Of a DNA stretch of 40,390 nucleotides, positions 23,160 through 29,815 are shown one piece after another. The position numbers and the translations under genes are program-made. The DNA comes from a virus. The stretch lies in IMG/VR virus record IMGVR_UViG_3300023112_000039, positions 1 through 40,390 of that record. One strand, written 5' to 3'. The first letter of the stretch is position 1, and every line of letters begins with the position of its first letter. The notes under the pieces were generated by a model, which worked only from the letters and a program-made list of their open reading frames with translations, was not told the DNA's origin and searched no databases.

Positions 23160-23565
23160 CCACATCCCCCTCTTCTAAACCCTGCCGCCACAAAAGCCCC
23201 TTGCACTTCATCAAGTGTTCCGAAATCTCGCCCAAAAGATTCAACTCTCCCTGCATCAAAGGAATTGCCCGTTTATCGGCATCCGAACAAAGCGACTCGA
23301 TATGATAAATAGCCCGGTCAACTGAGTTGGTAATAGTCGCGGGCAAAATACCGATAAGATCGCCATTGATCTCCTTCGAGGTCGGTGCGGGTTTCTCGCT
23401 CCCCAAAAAACAAACCTCATTGATCCGATCAATAAAACCACCAATAGGCTCTGAAATAACGTCAGCCAAAAGATGCTGCCCGTAAAAACACGGCCCCGCT
23501 GCCCGGTAATGACAATCCCTGGCGGTCTGACGGACACACTCCAATAAAACAATTAACTCTTTCAC
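23152..23565 (-). CDS. Dps/ferritin-like phage protein
   Basis: A 137-residue all-helical protein. ECVRQTARDCHYRAAGPCFY, GQHLLADVISEPIGGFIDRI and a late LNLLGEISEHLMKCKGLLWR resemble the Dps pattern: a helix with H near a W/Y-x-x-x-GP-x-F motif, a following H, and a late helix with acidic residues. His and Asp/Glu are present at several expected positions, but full ferroxidase ligation is not proven. It is co-transcribed with the terminase. It might protect or bind DNA. This is an inference from pattern, not a database hit. Confidence 0.5.
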   Translation of the reverse strand: MKELIVLLECVRQTARDCHYRAAGPCFYGQHLLADVISEPIGGFIDRINEVCFLGSEKPAPTSKEINGDLIGILPATITNSVDRAIYHIESLCSDADKRAIPLMQGELNLLGEISEHLMKCKGLLWRQGLEEGDVDE

Positions 23566-23900
23566 TGCAATACCTCCTTTTTTGAAACAGGGCCGAGAAC
23601 AATTACCGCGCCCCCAATCTCATCTGCTAATTTCTGAGCCGATCTCTTCCACGCAAAAACCGTCGCCTCATCTTCGGGAACAAGCTCTTTCTTTTTGCTG
23701 GAATAATGACCTGAATCGTTTGCGACAATGAAATGACCGCGCACGTCTCCCTTGCCTTTACAAAATGGGGTAGCGCGCTTCTTCTTGGCGTCAGGCTCTG
23801 GGTTGTCTCGATGATCCCACTTTTGCCAGCATTCCTCGCACCGCCCGTATTTCAGGTACAGCGCGTTTTTCCGGCACTCTGGGACTATACATATCGGCAC
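23562..23900 (-). CDS. Small protein with N-terminal zinc-finger-like motif
   Basis: A 112-residue protein, first in the late block. Its N-terminus CIVPECRKNALYLKYGRCEE plus CW gives four cysteines spaced like a zinc knuckle. The rest (KGKGDVRGHFIVANDSGHYS, AQKLADEIGGAVIVLGPVSK) is a small alpha/beta unit. An AAAGGAGAAGACACAGTGCCGATATG context precedes the reading frame. Start could be ATG 23900. Function unknown. Confidence 0.55.
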   Translation of the reverse strand: MPICIVPECRKNALYLKYGRCEECWQKWDHRDNPEPDAKKKRATPFCKGKGDVRGHFIVANDSGHYSSKKKELVPEDEATVFAWKRSAQKLADEIGGAVIVLGPVSKKEVLQ

Positions 23901-23962
23901 TGTGTCTTCTCCTTTATTTCCGCAAATAAATCTGACGTGTTAACTCGCCTCAGTTCGATAAG

Positions 23963-23991
23963 GATAAAGCATATTGCGTTGACTATGTAAA
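23963..23991 (-). promoter_or_regulatory. Possible late promoter
   Basis: On the minus strand TTTACA (23991..23986), a 17-base spacer and TTTATC (23968..23963) lie about 65 bases before the first late gene. The -35 matches five of six bases; the -10 matches three of six. One arm of the inverted repeat overlaps the -35, so it may be regulated. Confidence 0.4.
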
Positions 23992-24140
23992 GTCGAAACG
24001 GTGCACTCAGCGCCTCGTCCGCTACTCGGCACTATTAAACATAGTCGGCCTAAAAGTCAATACCGGTGTCTGCAACCAGAGTCTTTGAGCAATGTTTACG
24101 GGGGTTCTGTAAATAACGAGAGAATAAAAGATAAATGCCG

Positions 24141-24169
24141 TTGACGTGTGGGAAGGGATAGATTATCTT
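24141..24169 (+). promoter_or_regulatory. Early plus-strand promoter
   Basis: TTGACG (24141-24146), a 17-base spacer and TATCTT (24164-24169), about 30 bases before the first ATG. It is flanked by AAAGATAA (24127-24134) and TTATCTTT (24163-24170), an inverted pair also found at the second early promoter. Confidence 0.6.
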
Positions 24170-24200
24170 TCTTGCATCGAAACAAACAAGGAACCACTAA

Positions 24201-24320
24201 ATGCCATGCGATTTTGACAAAACACACTGCGACGCTTGCGGATACTGCGAGACGGTAGTGCAGAACGAGAACGGAAACATTGACTTGAAGGAAATTAACC
24301 AGAAGGAAACAAGATCATGA
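24201..24320 (+). CDS. Tiny cysteine-rich protein (39 residues)
   Basis: First gene after the early promoter. MPCDFDKTHCDACGYCETVV carries CxxCxxC, so it may bind zinc. An AGGA site lies 8 bases upstream of the ATG. Its TGA overlaps the next ATG (ATGA). No family recognised; too short for standard calling but well placed in a tight operon. Confidence 0.55.
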   Translation: MPCDFDKTHCDACGYCETVVQNENGNIDLKEINQKETRS

Positions 24321-24457
24321 CCGGAAAAGAACAAAACGAGGCCTCTCGCATCGATGAGCGCAAAACCAGAGTCTATGCCGCATGGGGCTTCATAACGGCA
24401 ATTACGGCGACAATGTGCCTGATTATGGGCTATGTAATCGAAAGGGGTATGCAATGA
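24317..24457 (+). CDS. Small single-pass membrane protein (46 residues)
   Basis: MTGKEQNEASRIDERKTRVY is followed by a hydrophobic helix (AAWGFITAITATMCLIMGYV) and a short IERGMQ tail. It is probably inserted with the N-terminus in the cytoplasm. Start and stop overlap both neighbours (ATGA), typical of a phage operon. Function unknown; a host-takeover or exclusion role is possible but not shown. Confidence 0.55.
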   Translation: MTGKEQNEASRIDERKTRVYAAWGFITAITATMCLIMGYVIERGMQ

Positions 24458-24747
24458 CAGAGTATGAATGCACTAGCTGTAACGGTTCAATAAGCCCTCA
24501 CGATTCGGTTTTCGAAACTGTTAAGGGCGAAATCCTCTGCGTTGATTGCGCCGTGAATAAGCCGAAGTTTTCCACTTTGCTGCATAACTGCAAGTGGTAC
24601 GTCGAAGCAAGCGACGGGAAGACGTTCAACGATTCCGAGTCTTTCAGCACCGGGATGTACGAAAAAAAGGATGACGCCGTAAAGCGCGCCCTTGAAGTTA
24701 TTAAAACGCTATGGGCCGAAGAAGACCCGATTGAGGAGGTGGAGTGA
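24454..24747 (+). CDS. Zinc-ribbon protein (97 residues)
   Basis: Start ATG 24454 with an AAAGGGG site; an upstream in-frame ATG at 24382 lies inside the membrane-protein gene and is rejected. CTSC (residues 6-9) and CVDC (about 29-32) form a CxxC...CxxC ribbon. A small domain follows with FSTLLHNCKWYVEASDGKTF and a helix DDAVKRALEVIKTLWAEED. Function unknown. Confidence 0.62.
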   Translation: MTEYECTSCNGSISPHDSVFETVKGEILCVDCAVNKPKFSTLLHNCKWYVEASDGKTFNDSESFSTGMYEKKDDAVKRALEVIKTLWAEEDPIEEVE

Positions 24748-24983
24748 TGCACCACGTTTTGAAAATAAAAAAAGAATATATGATGGCAAAGGCATTTGGC
24801 GACAAACCGTTTGAGATCAGATTCAACGACAGAGGGTTTCAGAAAGGAGACACTGTTTCGTACACAGGTGACAGAGCGCCCTACCTTGATTATGAGGGAA
24901 AATACGAGATAACGTACGTCACCGGATTTTCTCAAAAAGAAGACTGGGTTGTTTTTGGCGATAGAAAAATAAAGGGAAAATAA
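24747..24983 (+). CDS. DUF3850 (ASCH/PUA-like) protein
   Basis: From ATG 24747 (TGATG overlap with the upstream stop) it reads MHHVLKIKKEYMMAKAFGDK, PFEIRFNDRGFQKGDTVSY and YEITYVTGF. HxLKI...KPFEIRxNDRxFQxGD is the DUF3850 signature, an ASCH-like RNA-binding fold common in phages. It probably binds RNA or modified nucleotides. The usual long loop between strands is short here. Confidence 0.8.
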   Translation: MHHVLKIKKEYMMAKAFGDKPFEIRFNDRGFQKGDTVSYTGDRAPYLDYEGKYEITYVTGFSQKEDWVVFGDRKIKGK

Positions 24984-25060
24984 TGAATTACGAAGAACTA
25001 AAACAGAAGGCGAGCAAGGGTCCGTTTGAGGCGCTGGGTAAATGGGCGGTCACAGAATGA
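24983..25060 (+). CDS. Tiny ORF (25 residues)
   Basis: ATG 24983 overlaps the preceding TAA (TAATG), and its TGA overlaps the next ATG. It reads MNYEELKQKASKGPFEALGK then WAVTE. The AAAGGGAAA stretch upstream can serve as a ribosome site. The neat overlaps favour a real gene. The sequence resembles the start of longer phage proteins, so it may be a truncated remnant. Confidence 0.4.
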   Translation: MNYEELKQKASKGPFEALGKWAVTE

Positions 25061-25215
25061 AAACTATCGACGGCAAATCATATGACCAGTCTCTCGAAGT
25101 CTGCCGGAACACATGCGTCGGCTGCGTTGCTGAAAAGTGTGGGTCTGAGATGTGCGATAGGCTCGAATGCGATCGCGGCAATCATATATTTATTGAGGTG
25201 GAGCGTTGCGAATAA
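25057..25215 (+). CDS. Small cysteine-rich protein (52 residues)
   Basis: ATG 25057 overlaps the previous stop (ATGA). It has eight cysteines in 52 residues (CRNTCVGCVAEKCGSEMC, CDRG, and C near the end), suggesting one or two metal sites. It is the last gene of the first early operon, followed by a bidirectional terminator. No family recognised. Confidence 0.55.
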   Translation: MKTIDGKSYDQSLEVCRNTCVGCVAEKCGSEMCDRLECDRGNHIFIEVERCE

Positions 25216-25230
25216 GCAAACCATCCAGCA

Positions 25231-25270
25231 AAAAAAAAGAAGCCCGCTCCTAAATGGTGCGGGTTTTTTT
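25231..25270. terminator. Bidirectional rho-independent terminator
   Basis: CCCGC (25243-25247) pairs with GCGGG (25259-25263), extended by an A-rich stretch on the left and a run of seven T on the right. It lies between the end of the plus-strand early genes and the end of the minus-strand replication block, so it serves both. Confidence 0.82.
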
Positions 25271-25280
25271 GTGATACTCC

Positions 25281-25700
25281 CTAAAGCTCCTCGATCTCTA
25301 TTCCAATGCCCGGCCTGTCGCCCCAGCCTTTCCTGAACCGCAAGTCCGCGATTAAGCTGTCGTCCGCCCAATAACCGAGACGAGTCATGCAATCAAACAG
25401 GATCTTGCAGAGATTATCAACGTCCGGCCTCGTCGTGCATGGTTTGTATCCGGTTGCCCTGTTTTTCTTAGTCTCTTGCTTTCGCCAAGGGTATGTCCAC
25501 TCTACACTAACCCTCAGAGCCTTCTCATGCGGCACAGGCGGGCAGAACTCTCTCAGGAGTATCATTAGCTCGTTTTGAGTCCTATTGCCCTTAGAGCTGG
25601 AACTCTTGCCGACGAAACGGGTTCCATTGTTTCGCTTCATTATCATCATTGACGACTGGGCCGTTGTTTTCGGCGGTATGCAGTTTATGAAAAATTTCAT
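25281..25700 (-). CDS. rusA: RusA-like Holliday junction resolvase
   Basis: A 139-residue protein, the usual length for RusA. TRPDVDNLCKILFDCMTRLG (Asp93, Asp95) and WADDSLIADL (Asp113/114) supply the acidic metal-binding residues of the family, and a basic loop (RKQETKKNRATGYKP) precedes them. It resolves branched DNA during phage recombination and replication or before packaging. It is the last gene of the replication block. Confidence 0.87.
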   Translation of the reverse strand: MKFFINCIPPKTTAQSSMMIMKRNNGTRFVGKSSSSKGNRTQNELMILLREFCPPVPHEKALRVSVEWTYPWRKQETKKNRATGYKPCTTRPDVDNLCKILFDCMTRLGYWADDSLIADLRFRKGWGDRPGIGIEIEEL

Positions 25701-25709
25701 TTCATCTCC

Positions 25710-26348
25710 TTACGGGTTCATCTTCTTAAACTCACGCGCAAACCCCTGACTGCACAGTGAGCGAAAAGCGTTATCAGAGTCAACCCGATCAATGAATGGA
25801 GCAAACTCTGGAATATTATGAATAGCCGACTTGTGCAGGAACGCAAGCGACGGCTTAGGGCGACCGGGCCGGATATAAAGCTTATCATTTTTTGGAACCT
25901 GCCCCCATTTTGTATAAGCCGGGAACGGCTTGTTAAACTTTCCCCAAAGTGCAGTTCGTTTCGTCCACGGGCTTCCGAACATCCACGGCTCGTATGAAAG
26001 CTCCGGCGCTCCAAGATGCTCCTTTAAAAGCCCTGTCGCCGGATTCTCAATCACCCACCACTCCGGAGATGCTTCACTGATAATACGCTGGCACTCTTTG
26101 ACTAAAAACAACCCCGACTCAACATCGCGAGTCTGCCGCTCTTTTGTCCCGAACTTAAAACCCTCTCTAGCAAAGCTGAACTCAGTGCAAACTGGATTTG
26201 CTATCACGCCATGAATCGGACGATCCGGACTATAATTCTCAACCCCTATTTCTTTACCGATCAAAATCACGTCGTAATCCGGATCATGCTGGTACGGGTA
26301 GCTGTCGCTCCCGATGTCAGCGCATAGGTGTAGTATTGTTTTTTTCAT
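25710..26348 (-). CDS. Dcm-like phage protein (atypical cytosine methyltransferase)
   Basis: Start ATG 26348 with a GGGGAGATGAT context; longer frames run into the small membrane gene. The 212-residue protein has GVIANPVCTEFSFAREGFKF, a PC-type motif IV, and EWWVIENPATGLLKEHLGAP, an ENP variant of the ENV motif. YEPWMFGSPWTKRTALWGKF follows. The glycine-rich AdoMet motif and the target-recognition domain are not obvious. It pairs with the similar gene at 26485..27069. Catalytic activity is uncertain. Confidence 0.65.
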   Translation of the reverse strand: MKKTILHLCADIGSDSYPYQHDPDYDVILIGKEIGVENYSPDRPIHGVIANPVCTEFSFAREGFKFGTKERQTRDVESGLFLVKECQRIISEASPEWWVIENPATGLLKEHLGAPELSYEPWMFGSPWTKRTALWGKFNKPFPAYTKWGQVPKNDKLYIRPGRPKPSLAFLHKSAIHNIPEFAPFIDRVDSDNAFRSLCSQGFAREFKKMNP

Positions 26349-26488
26349 ATCATCTCCCCAACCACGCACAAAGCCCAGCCCACGCAGGCCACAATCGCAG
26401 CAATGCTCATCCAGAATCTTATCCGGTGATGGTTGCACAGGCCGGGTTCGATCTCAGTCAGTAGGTAGGTCTTTAGTTTATGTTTCAT
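26345..26488 (-). CDS. Small membrane protein (47 residues)
   Basis: ATG 26488, stop TGA overlapping the next ATG (ATGA). MKHKLKTYLLTEIEPGLCNH is followed by a hydrophobic segment (FWMSIAAIVACVGWALCVVG). It lies between the two Dcm-like genes and overlaps the stop of the upstream one. It is probably a single-pass membrane protein of unknown function. Confidence 0.55.
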   Translation of the reverse strand: MKHKLKTYLLTEIEPGLCNHHRIRFWMSIAAIVACVGWALCVVGEMI

Positions 26489-27069
26489 TTTTTACCCCAT
26501 TGCTCCGCCATAGCCTTAGCTATCCCATGGTATGTTTTTGACCGTAGCCTGGATCGATCAGGCGAGGGCGGCATTTTCCAAACTCTCTGCTCGCGACCTT
26601 CGACTATATTTGTTGGCTTTAGATGCGGCAAATTATGCAACCACAAGCCAGTTTTTTTCGTCTCACCGTGACCAAACTGCCATGGCTGTATGTACTGAGG
26701 CTTCCCAAAATCATGGTGCCTTGACAGAACCCCTACCGGATTCTCTAGCGCTACCCCAACGCTCGCGCTTTTTTTAGCAAGACTCCACAGATTGGCTGTC
26801 CACTCCAAATCCTTAGCCCTTTCATTATGGCGCGGCGTCCCGTATCCGTACCATCGATTACCAGATACGGCTAACTTTGTACAGGGCGGGTGAAGGATAA
26901 TAATATCCCAATCCATTAATAATATTGCTGATTCAACGTCCATCCTAAGATGCCATTCCGGATGTCCTCCGGAGCATTCATCTAAGTCGCAACTGTAGGC
27001 CTCGTGGCCCAATGAACGAAGCTCAATGCAAACTACCTGGCTTTCTTCGCATCCTACCAAAGCCTTCAT
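26485..27069 (-). CDS. Dcm-like phage protein (atypical cytosine methyltransferase)
   Basis: About 194 residues. MKALVGCEESQVVCIELRSL, HEAYSCDLDECSGGHPEWHL, IIILHPPCTKLAVSGNRWYG and VGVALENPVGVLSRH are familiar from many phages as a DNA cytosine methyltransferase-like protein: PPC motif IV, ENP for ENV. QPWQFGHGETKKTGLWLHN closes it. The usual AdoMet motif I is degenerate. The downstream ATG of an ATGATG pair is preferred because GAAGGGG is better spaced to it. It is a paralogue of the gene at 25710..26348. Confidence 0.72.
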   Translation of the reverse strand: MKALVGCEESQVVCIELRSLGHEAYSCDLDECSGGHPEWHLRMDVESAILLMDWDIIILHPPCTKLAVSGNRWYGYGTPRHNERAKDLEWTANLWSLAKKSASVGVALENPVGVLSRHHDFGKPQYIQPWQFGHGETKKTGLWLHNLPHLKPTNIVEGREQRVWKMPPSPDRSRLRSKTYHGIAKAMAEQWGKK

Positions 27070-27105
27070 CATCTAACCCCTTCCTTTACCTTCTCAATAA
27101 TGCCC

Positions 27106-28437
27106 TTAATTTCGGCGACTCCCATTTGAAATAAACCTCTGCCTGTTTTTCTCAAACATAACCGGTACTTCCCCAGTACCGCCATTTCTATTTTTTGCAA
27201 TATTTGCGAAATCCTGACCGTCCGACTCGTACAAAATAATAGTTCCCTCACTTGTTGCGTCAATTATACGTCCGCCGTAAAGATCATCCTGAACGGGCTT
27301 TCGCTTCTTGCCGTCTCGCATATCAAGCTTTGTTATCTGGGACAAAACTAGTGTTATAACGCCTGTTTCCTTGCTGAAGTTCTGTAATTTCTGGCAGACG
27401 TACTTTAACGCTTCCAGACCCTGAAGCCTTAGATTATCAGGAGGATTGACTAATTGCATATAGTCGATCCCAAGAGCTTTTATTCCGTGCTTTGTCTTCA
27501 TTGCTAATCCCCACGCGCATATTTCATCAACGTTCATTGGCATGTCCGAAATATGGAGCGGCATTTTATCAACGCTCTCCGATGCTTTTCTGGCGCTTGA
27601 TAAAACATCATTCGCAAAATCAGTCCCGCCGTATTCGTTATTATCCATCGCCCATGATGAAAAGTTTCCAATGTCTCCAAGAACGCGAGACACAAGCTTG
27701 CGTCGCGTCATTTCGAGAGACGCGATAGCGCATGGCAGTCCCTGAATCATGCTCCAGTAAGTCATTTGATTCTGAACAAAGACCGACTTTCCTCCCCCTG
27801 GCTCTGCCGCAATGAAGTACGGGTTCCCTTCAACGAAGTTTCCCAGCGCTTCTCTAATCTCTGGCAGAAATGGCGTTAACCCGAATGATTCTGTCCCGTT
27901 TATAATTCCCTCCCAGCGGTCACAAACAGCAACGGCAGCCTCGCCGGTTGACTCCGCGACCTCGAAACGCGCCGAGCTACTCAGAGAAAAAAGATTCGAC
28001 TGCGTTCTGGCTAGAATAGACTCGGCCCCGTCTCCGTCTTCTGCATAGCATTTGTCGATAGTTGATGTTGCCTCGCTAATGATTTCACGCAGAACCTCCT
28101 TCTCGCGAGCAAATCCGATGTAATACTCTGCGTGTGCTGAGGTGGGCGTGTCATCAATGAGCTTTTCAAGGAATGAGTATCCGCCAATTTGATCTAGCCG
28201 CCCGGCGTCTTCAAGATGTTTTCCAACAGTCAATAAATCAATCGCAATGAGTTTTGACGACATCTCAAGAATCTGAGCGTAAAGATGCCCGTGAGCCGGA
28301 GTGTAAAATGTTCTCTCTGAAACTCCGCGCTCTGTGCATAAACCCAAAACCTTCTCTGAGTCGATCATTATGGATCCGAGAACCCCTCGTTCTGATTCCT
28401 CGCTGTATGGTGGAATTCTGTGATTAACATCGCTCAC
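27106..28437 (-). CDS. dnaB: Replicative DNA helicase DnaB
   Basis: A 443-residue protein. The N-terminal domain begins IPPYSEESERGVLGSIMIDS, typical of DnaB. The RecA-like domain has Walker A AAEPGGGKS (about residues 211-219), Walker B KALGIDYMQLV, and a DDLYGGRIIDATSEGTIIL switch region. It unwinds DNA at the phage replication fork. It overlaps the initiator-like gene by one base. The Walker A glycine run is slightly unusual (PGGGKS instead of PGMGKT). Confidence 0.9.
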   Translation of the reverse strand: MSDVNHRIPPYSEESERGVLGSIMIDSEKVLGLCTERGVSERTFYTPAHGHLYAQILEMSSKLIAIDLLTVGKHLEDAGRLDQIGGYSFLEKLIDDTPTSAHAEYYIGFAREKEVLREIISEATSTIDKCYAEDGDGAESILARTQSNLFSLSSSARFEVAESTGEAAVAVCDRWEGIINGTESFGLTPFLPEIREALGNFVEGNPYFIAAEPGGGKSVFVQNQMTYWSMIQGLPCAIASLEMTRRKLVSRVLGDIGNFSSWAMDNNEYGGTDFANDVLSSARKASESVDKMPLHISDMPMNVDEICAWGLAMKTKHGIKALGIDYMQLVNPPDNLRLQGLEALKYVCQKLQNFSKETGVITLVLSQITKLDMRDGKKRKPVQDDLYGGRIIDATSEGTIILYESDGQDFANIAKNRNGGTGEVPVMFEKNRQRFISNGSRRN

Positions 28438-29231
28438 TATATCACCGACTTTCTAAACGCCTGATAATCTGCGTCATTTCTTGACCCGTCATCATTCATG
28501 CGGATTTTTTTACCGCCTAATGCATACGGTATATCTATCGGGTCGGCGTCTGGCGCATATTGAAACTGCGACCTGAGAAAGCCGTCCGCGCTTTTTATAA
28601 CGGTTTCTGGCGACCCAGCTTTTAAGCAGGCAAGAAATACGGCCTGCCGTGCGTTGACTTTTGGGAACGAGTGTTTGATCTCGGCGTATCTCTCAATGGT
28701 GATTTTTGACAACGGCTTACAATTTTTGATTTCTTCGTGTTCCGGATGAGTCGACTTTAGATTTTCAGCCACATCTTCTGTAGGTGTTGTATTGTCTGTT
28801 CTGTACTGTACTGTACTGTGTGGTTTTTTGGTAGGAGCGTTTCCGGTTTCGCTCGGAGTCTTTTCGGTTTCGCTCGGAGCGCGCTCGGAGTCGTGGCGAA
28901 TAAGCCACTTTATTTTACCGCTGGAGAAGAATTTCAGGGCATTATCGAACATTGAAACAGGGAACCCGGTCTTGATTGCTAGGTCTTCCGCATCGAGTGG
29001 CACTCCGTCTGTATCGGCAAGTACTCCGCGTGTTTTGCATTTCGCTCCTACCTGAACAATCAAGCACCAAGCTGCGAAAAGCTCGGAAGAGTTCGGTTGA
29101 ATGGTAATTCTGCGATAACCCGACCCGTCATGCTTGCACGGCATAGCCACCCAGTGATGAGTCTTTGCTCGCTTGCTTTGAGATTTCTCGTAATGCTCAT
29201 CCCATCCTGATATAGAATAAAGCTGATTCAC
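28437..29231 (-). CDS. Replication initiator/helicase loader-like protein
   Basis: A 264-residue protein directly upstream of dnaB, the usual place for an O-like initiator or loader. The N-terminal about 110 residues form a winged-helix-like region (HHWVAMPCKHDGSGYRRITI, ELFAAWCLIVQVG, LAIKTGFPVSMFDNALKFF). A variable, repeat-bearing linker follows (SERAPSETEKTPSETGNAP, then STVQYRTDNT), and a C-terminal helical domain may contact DnaB. The linker DNA holds tandem repeats at 28801-28820 and 28841-28892. The family is not fixed. Confidence 0.65.
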   Translation of the reverse strand: MNQLYSISGWDEHYEKSQSKRAKTHHWVAMPCKHDGSGYRRITIQPNSSELFAAWCLIVQVGAKCKTRGVLADTDGVPLDAEDLAIKTGFPVSMFDNALKFFSSGKIKWLIRHDSERAPSETEKTPSETGNAPTKKPHSTVQYRTDNTTPTEDVAENLKSTHPEHEEIKNCKPLSKITIERYAEIKHSFPKVNARQAVFLACLKAGSPETVIKSADGFLRSQFQYAPDADPIDIPYALGGKKIRMNDDGSRNDADYQAFRKSVI

Positions 29232-29437
29232 TGCACACCTCCATCAGATAGCTTTTTTAGGTAGCGGGAAGTCTTCTTGTGCCTTAGATCCTCATCAATC
29301 TTTGATAACCCAACATCCAGCGCCAGATTAAGCGTCTTTACTGGAGACAAATCAAACTCCTCTGAAAGCCTGAAAATTTTTGATGTGTGGCGTTTTTTTA
29401 CGTGTATGCTAACGCCATCATAGTCTAGAGATGTCAT
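29228..29437 (-). CDS. Small DNA-binding-type protein (69 residues)
   Basis: Start ATG 29437, preceded by GGAAAGGAAAAAC; the frame also opens 15 bases upstream without a proper site. It reads MTSLDYDGVSIHVKKRHTSK, IFRLSEEFDLSPVKTLNLAL and DVGLSKIDEDLR. A strand followed by helices suggests a ribbon-helix-helix or small regulator fold. It overlaps the next gene by 4 bases. Confidence 0.5.
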   Translation of the reverse strand: MTSLDYDGVSIHVKKRHTSKIFRLSEEFDLSPVKTLNLALDVGLSKIDEDLRHKKTSRYLKKLSDGGVQ

Positions 29438-29498
29438 GTTTTTCCTTTCCATTGTCCATTAAAAAAGATTACCGGATCACCTCGGACTATGAGGGGTT

Positions 29499-29515
29499 CG
29501 GATATTTCCTATCCG
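29499..29515 (-). other. Perfect hairpin in a short intergenic region
   Basis: CGGATA (29499-29504) pairs with TATCCG (29510-29515), leaving a 5-base loop. It sits between two small minus-strand genes. No U run follows, so it may stabilise mRNA rather than terminate. A nearby CCGGAT could form an alternative pairing. Confidence 0.35.
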
Positions 29516-29552
29516 GCTCTTGCACTATACCAAACCACTCCACCGCATCAAA

Positions 29553-29732
29553 TCATTCCCCGTAAAACTTTCTAAGCGCGTTCTGAACGTCCGACCTCAT
29601 CCAGTCGTAGGCCGAAATGACCGCGTCTTTTATGATCTTCGGGCAAGCTATCTCATTCAAGTTGCTTAAGAACCTTGCCTTGTGACGGTTAATTATTCGC
29701 GTGATTTCTATGTATTCCTCTGATTCTTGCAT
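29553..29732 (-). CDS. Small helical protein (59 residues)
   Basis: ATG 29732 with an AAGGGAATAAAAA site, stop TGA at 29555..29553. MQESEEYIEITRIINRHKAR ... VISAYDWMRSDVQNALRKFY looks like a small folded helical protein. It lies just after the terminator of the helicase-methyltransferase gene. No family recognised. Confidence 0.6.
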   Translation of the reverse strand: MQESEEYIEITRIINRHKARFLSNLNEIACPKIIKDAVISAYDWMRSDVQNALRKFYGE

Positions 29733-29750
29733 TTTTTATTCCCTTCATCT

Positions 29751-29803
29751 AAAAAGTCGCCCGCGCCACGATTTATATTTGGTCAACATGACCGACGCGG
29801 GCG
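29751..29803 (-). terminator. Rho-independent terminator after the helicase-methyltransferase gene
   Basis: On the minus strand CGCCCGCG (29803..29796) pairs perfectly with CGCGGGCG (29765..29758), followed by ACTTTTT. The 30-base loop contains its own stem, GGTCA-TGT-TGACC. It lies 13 bases after the preceding stop codon. Downstream genes may need readthrough or another promoter; none was found with confidence. Confidence 0.7.
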
Positions 29804-29815
29804 TTTTAGCACCTG

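Larger units (their letters stand above)
23901..24200. promoter_or_regulatory. Divergent control region between late and early units
   Basis: About 300 bases with no gene. It contains the start of the late block on the minus strand, an inverted repeat GACTATGT (23981-23988) and ACATAGTC (24039-24046), and the early plus-strand promoter at 24141-24169. No ORF or RNA gene was recognised in it. The inverted repeat could bind a regulator of the early/late switch. Confidence 0.5.

Noticed and set aside
27069-27263. 64-codon ORF at the end of dnaB
   Set aside because: Mostly overlaps dnaB in another frame; only the last 18 codons lie outside it and show no support.
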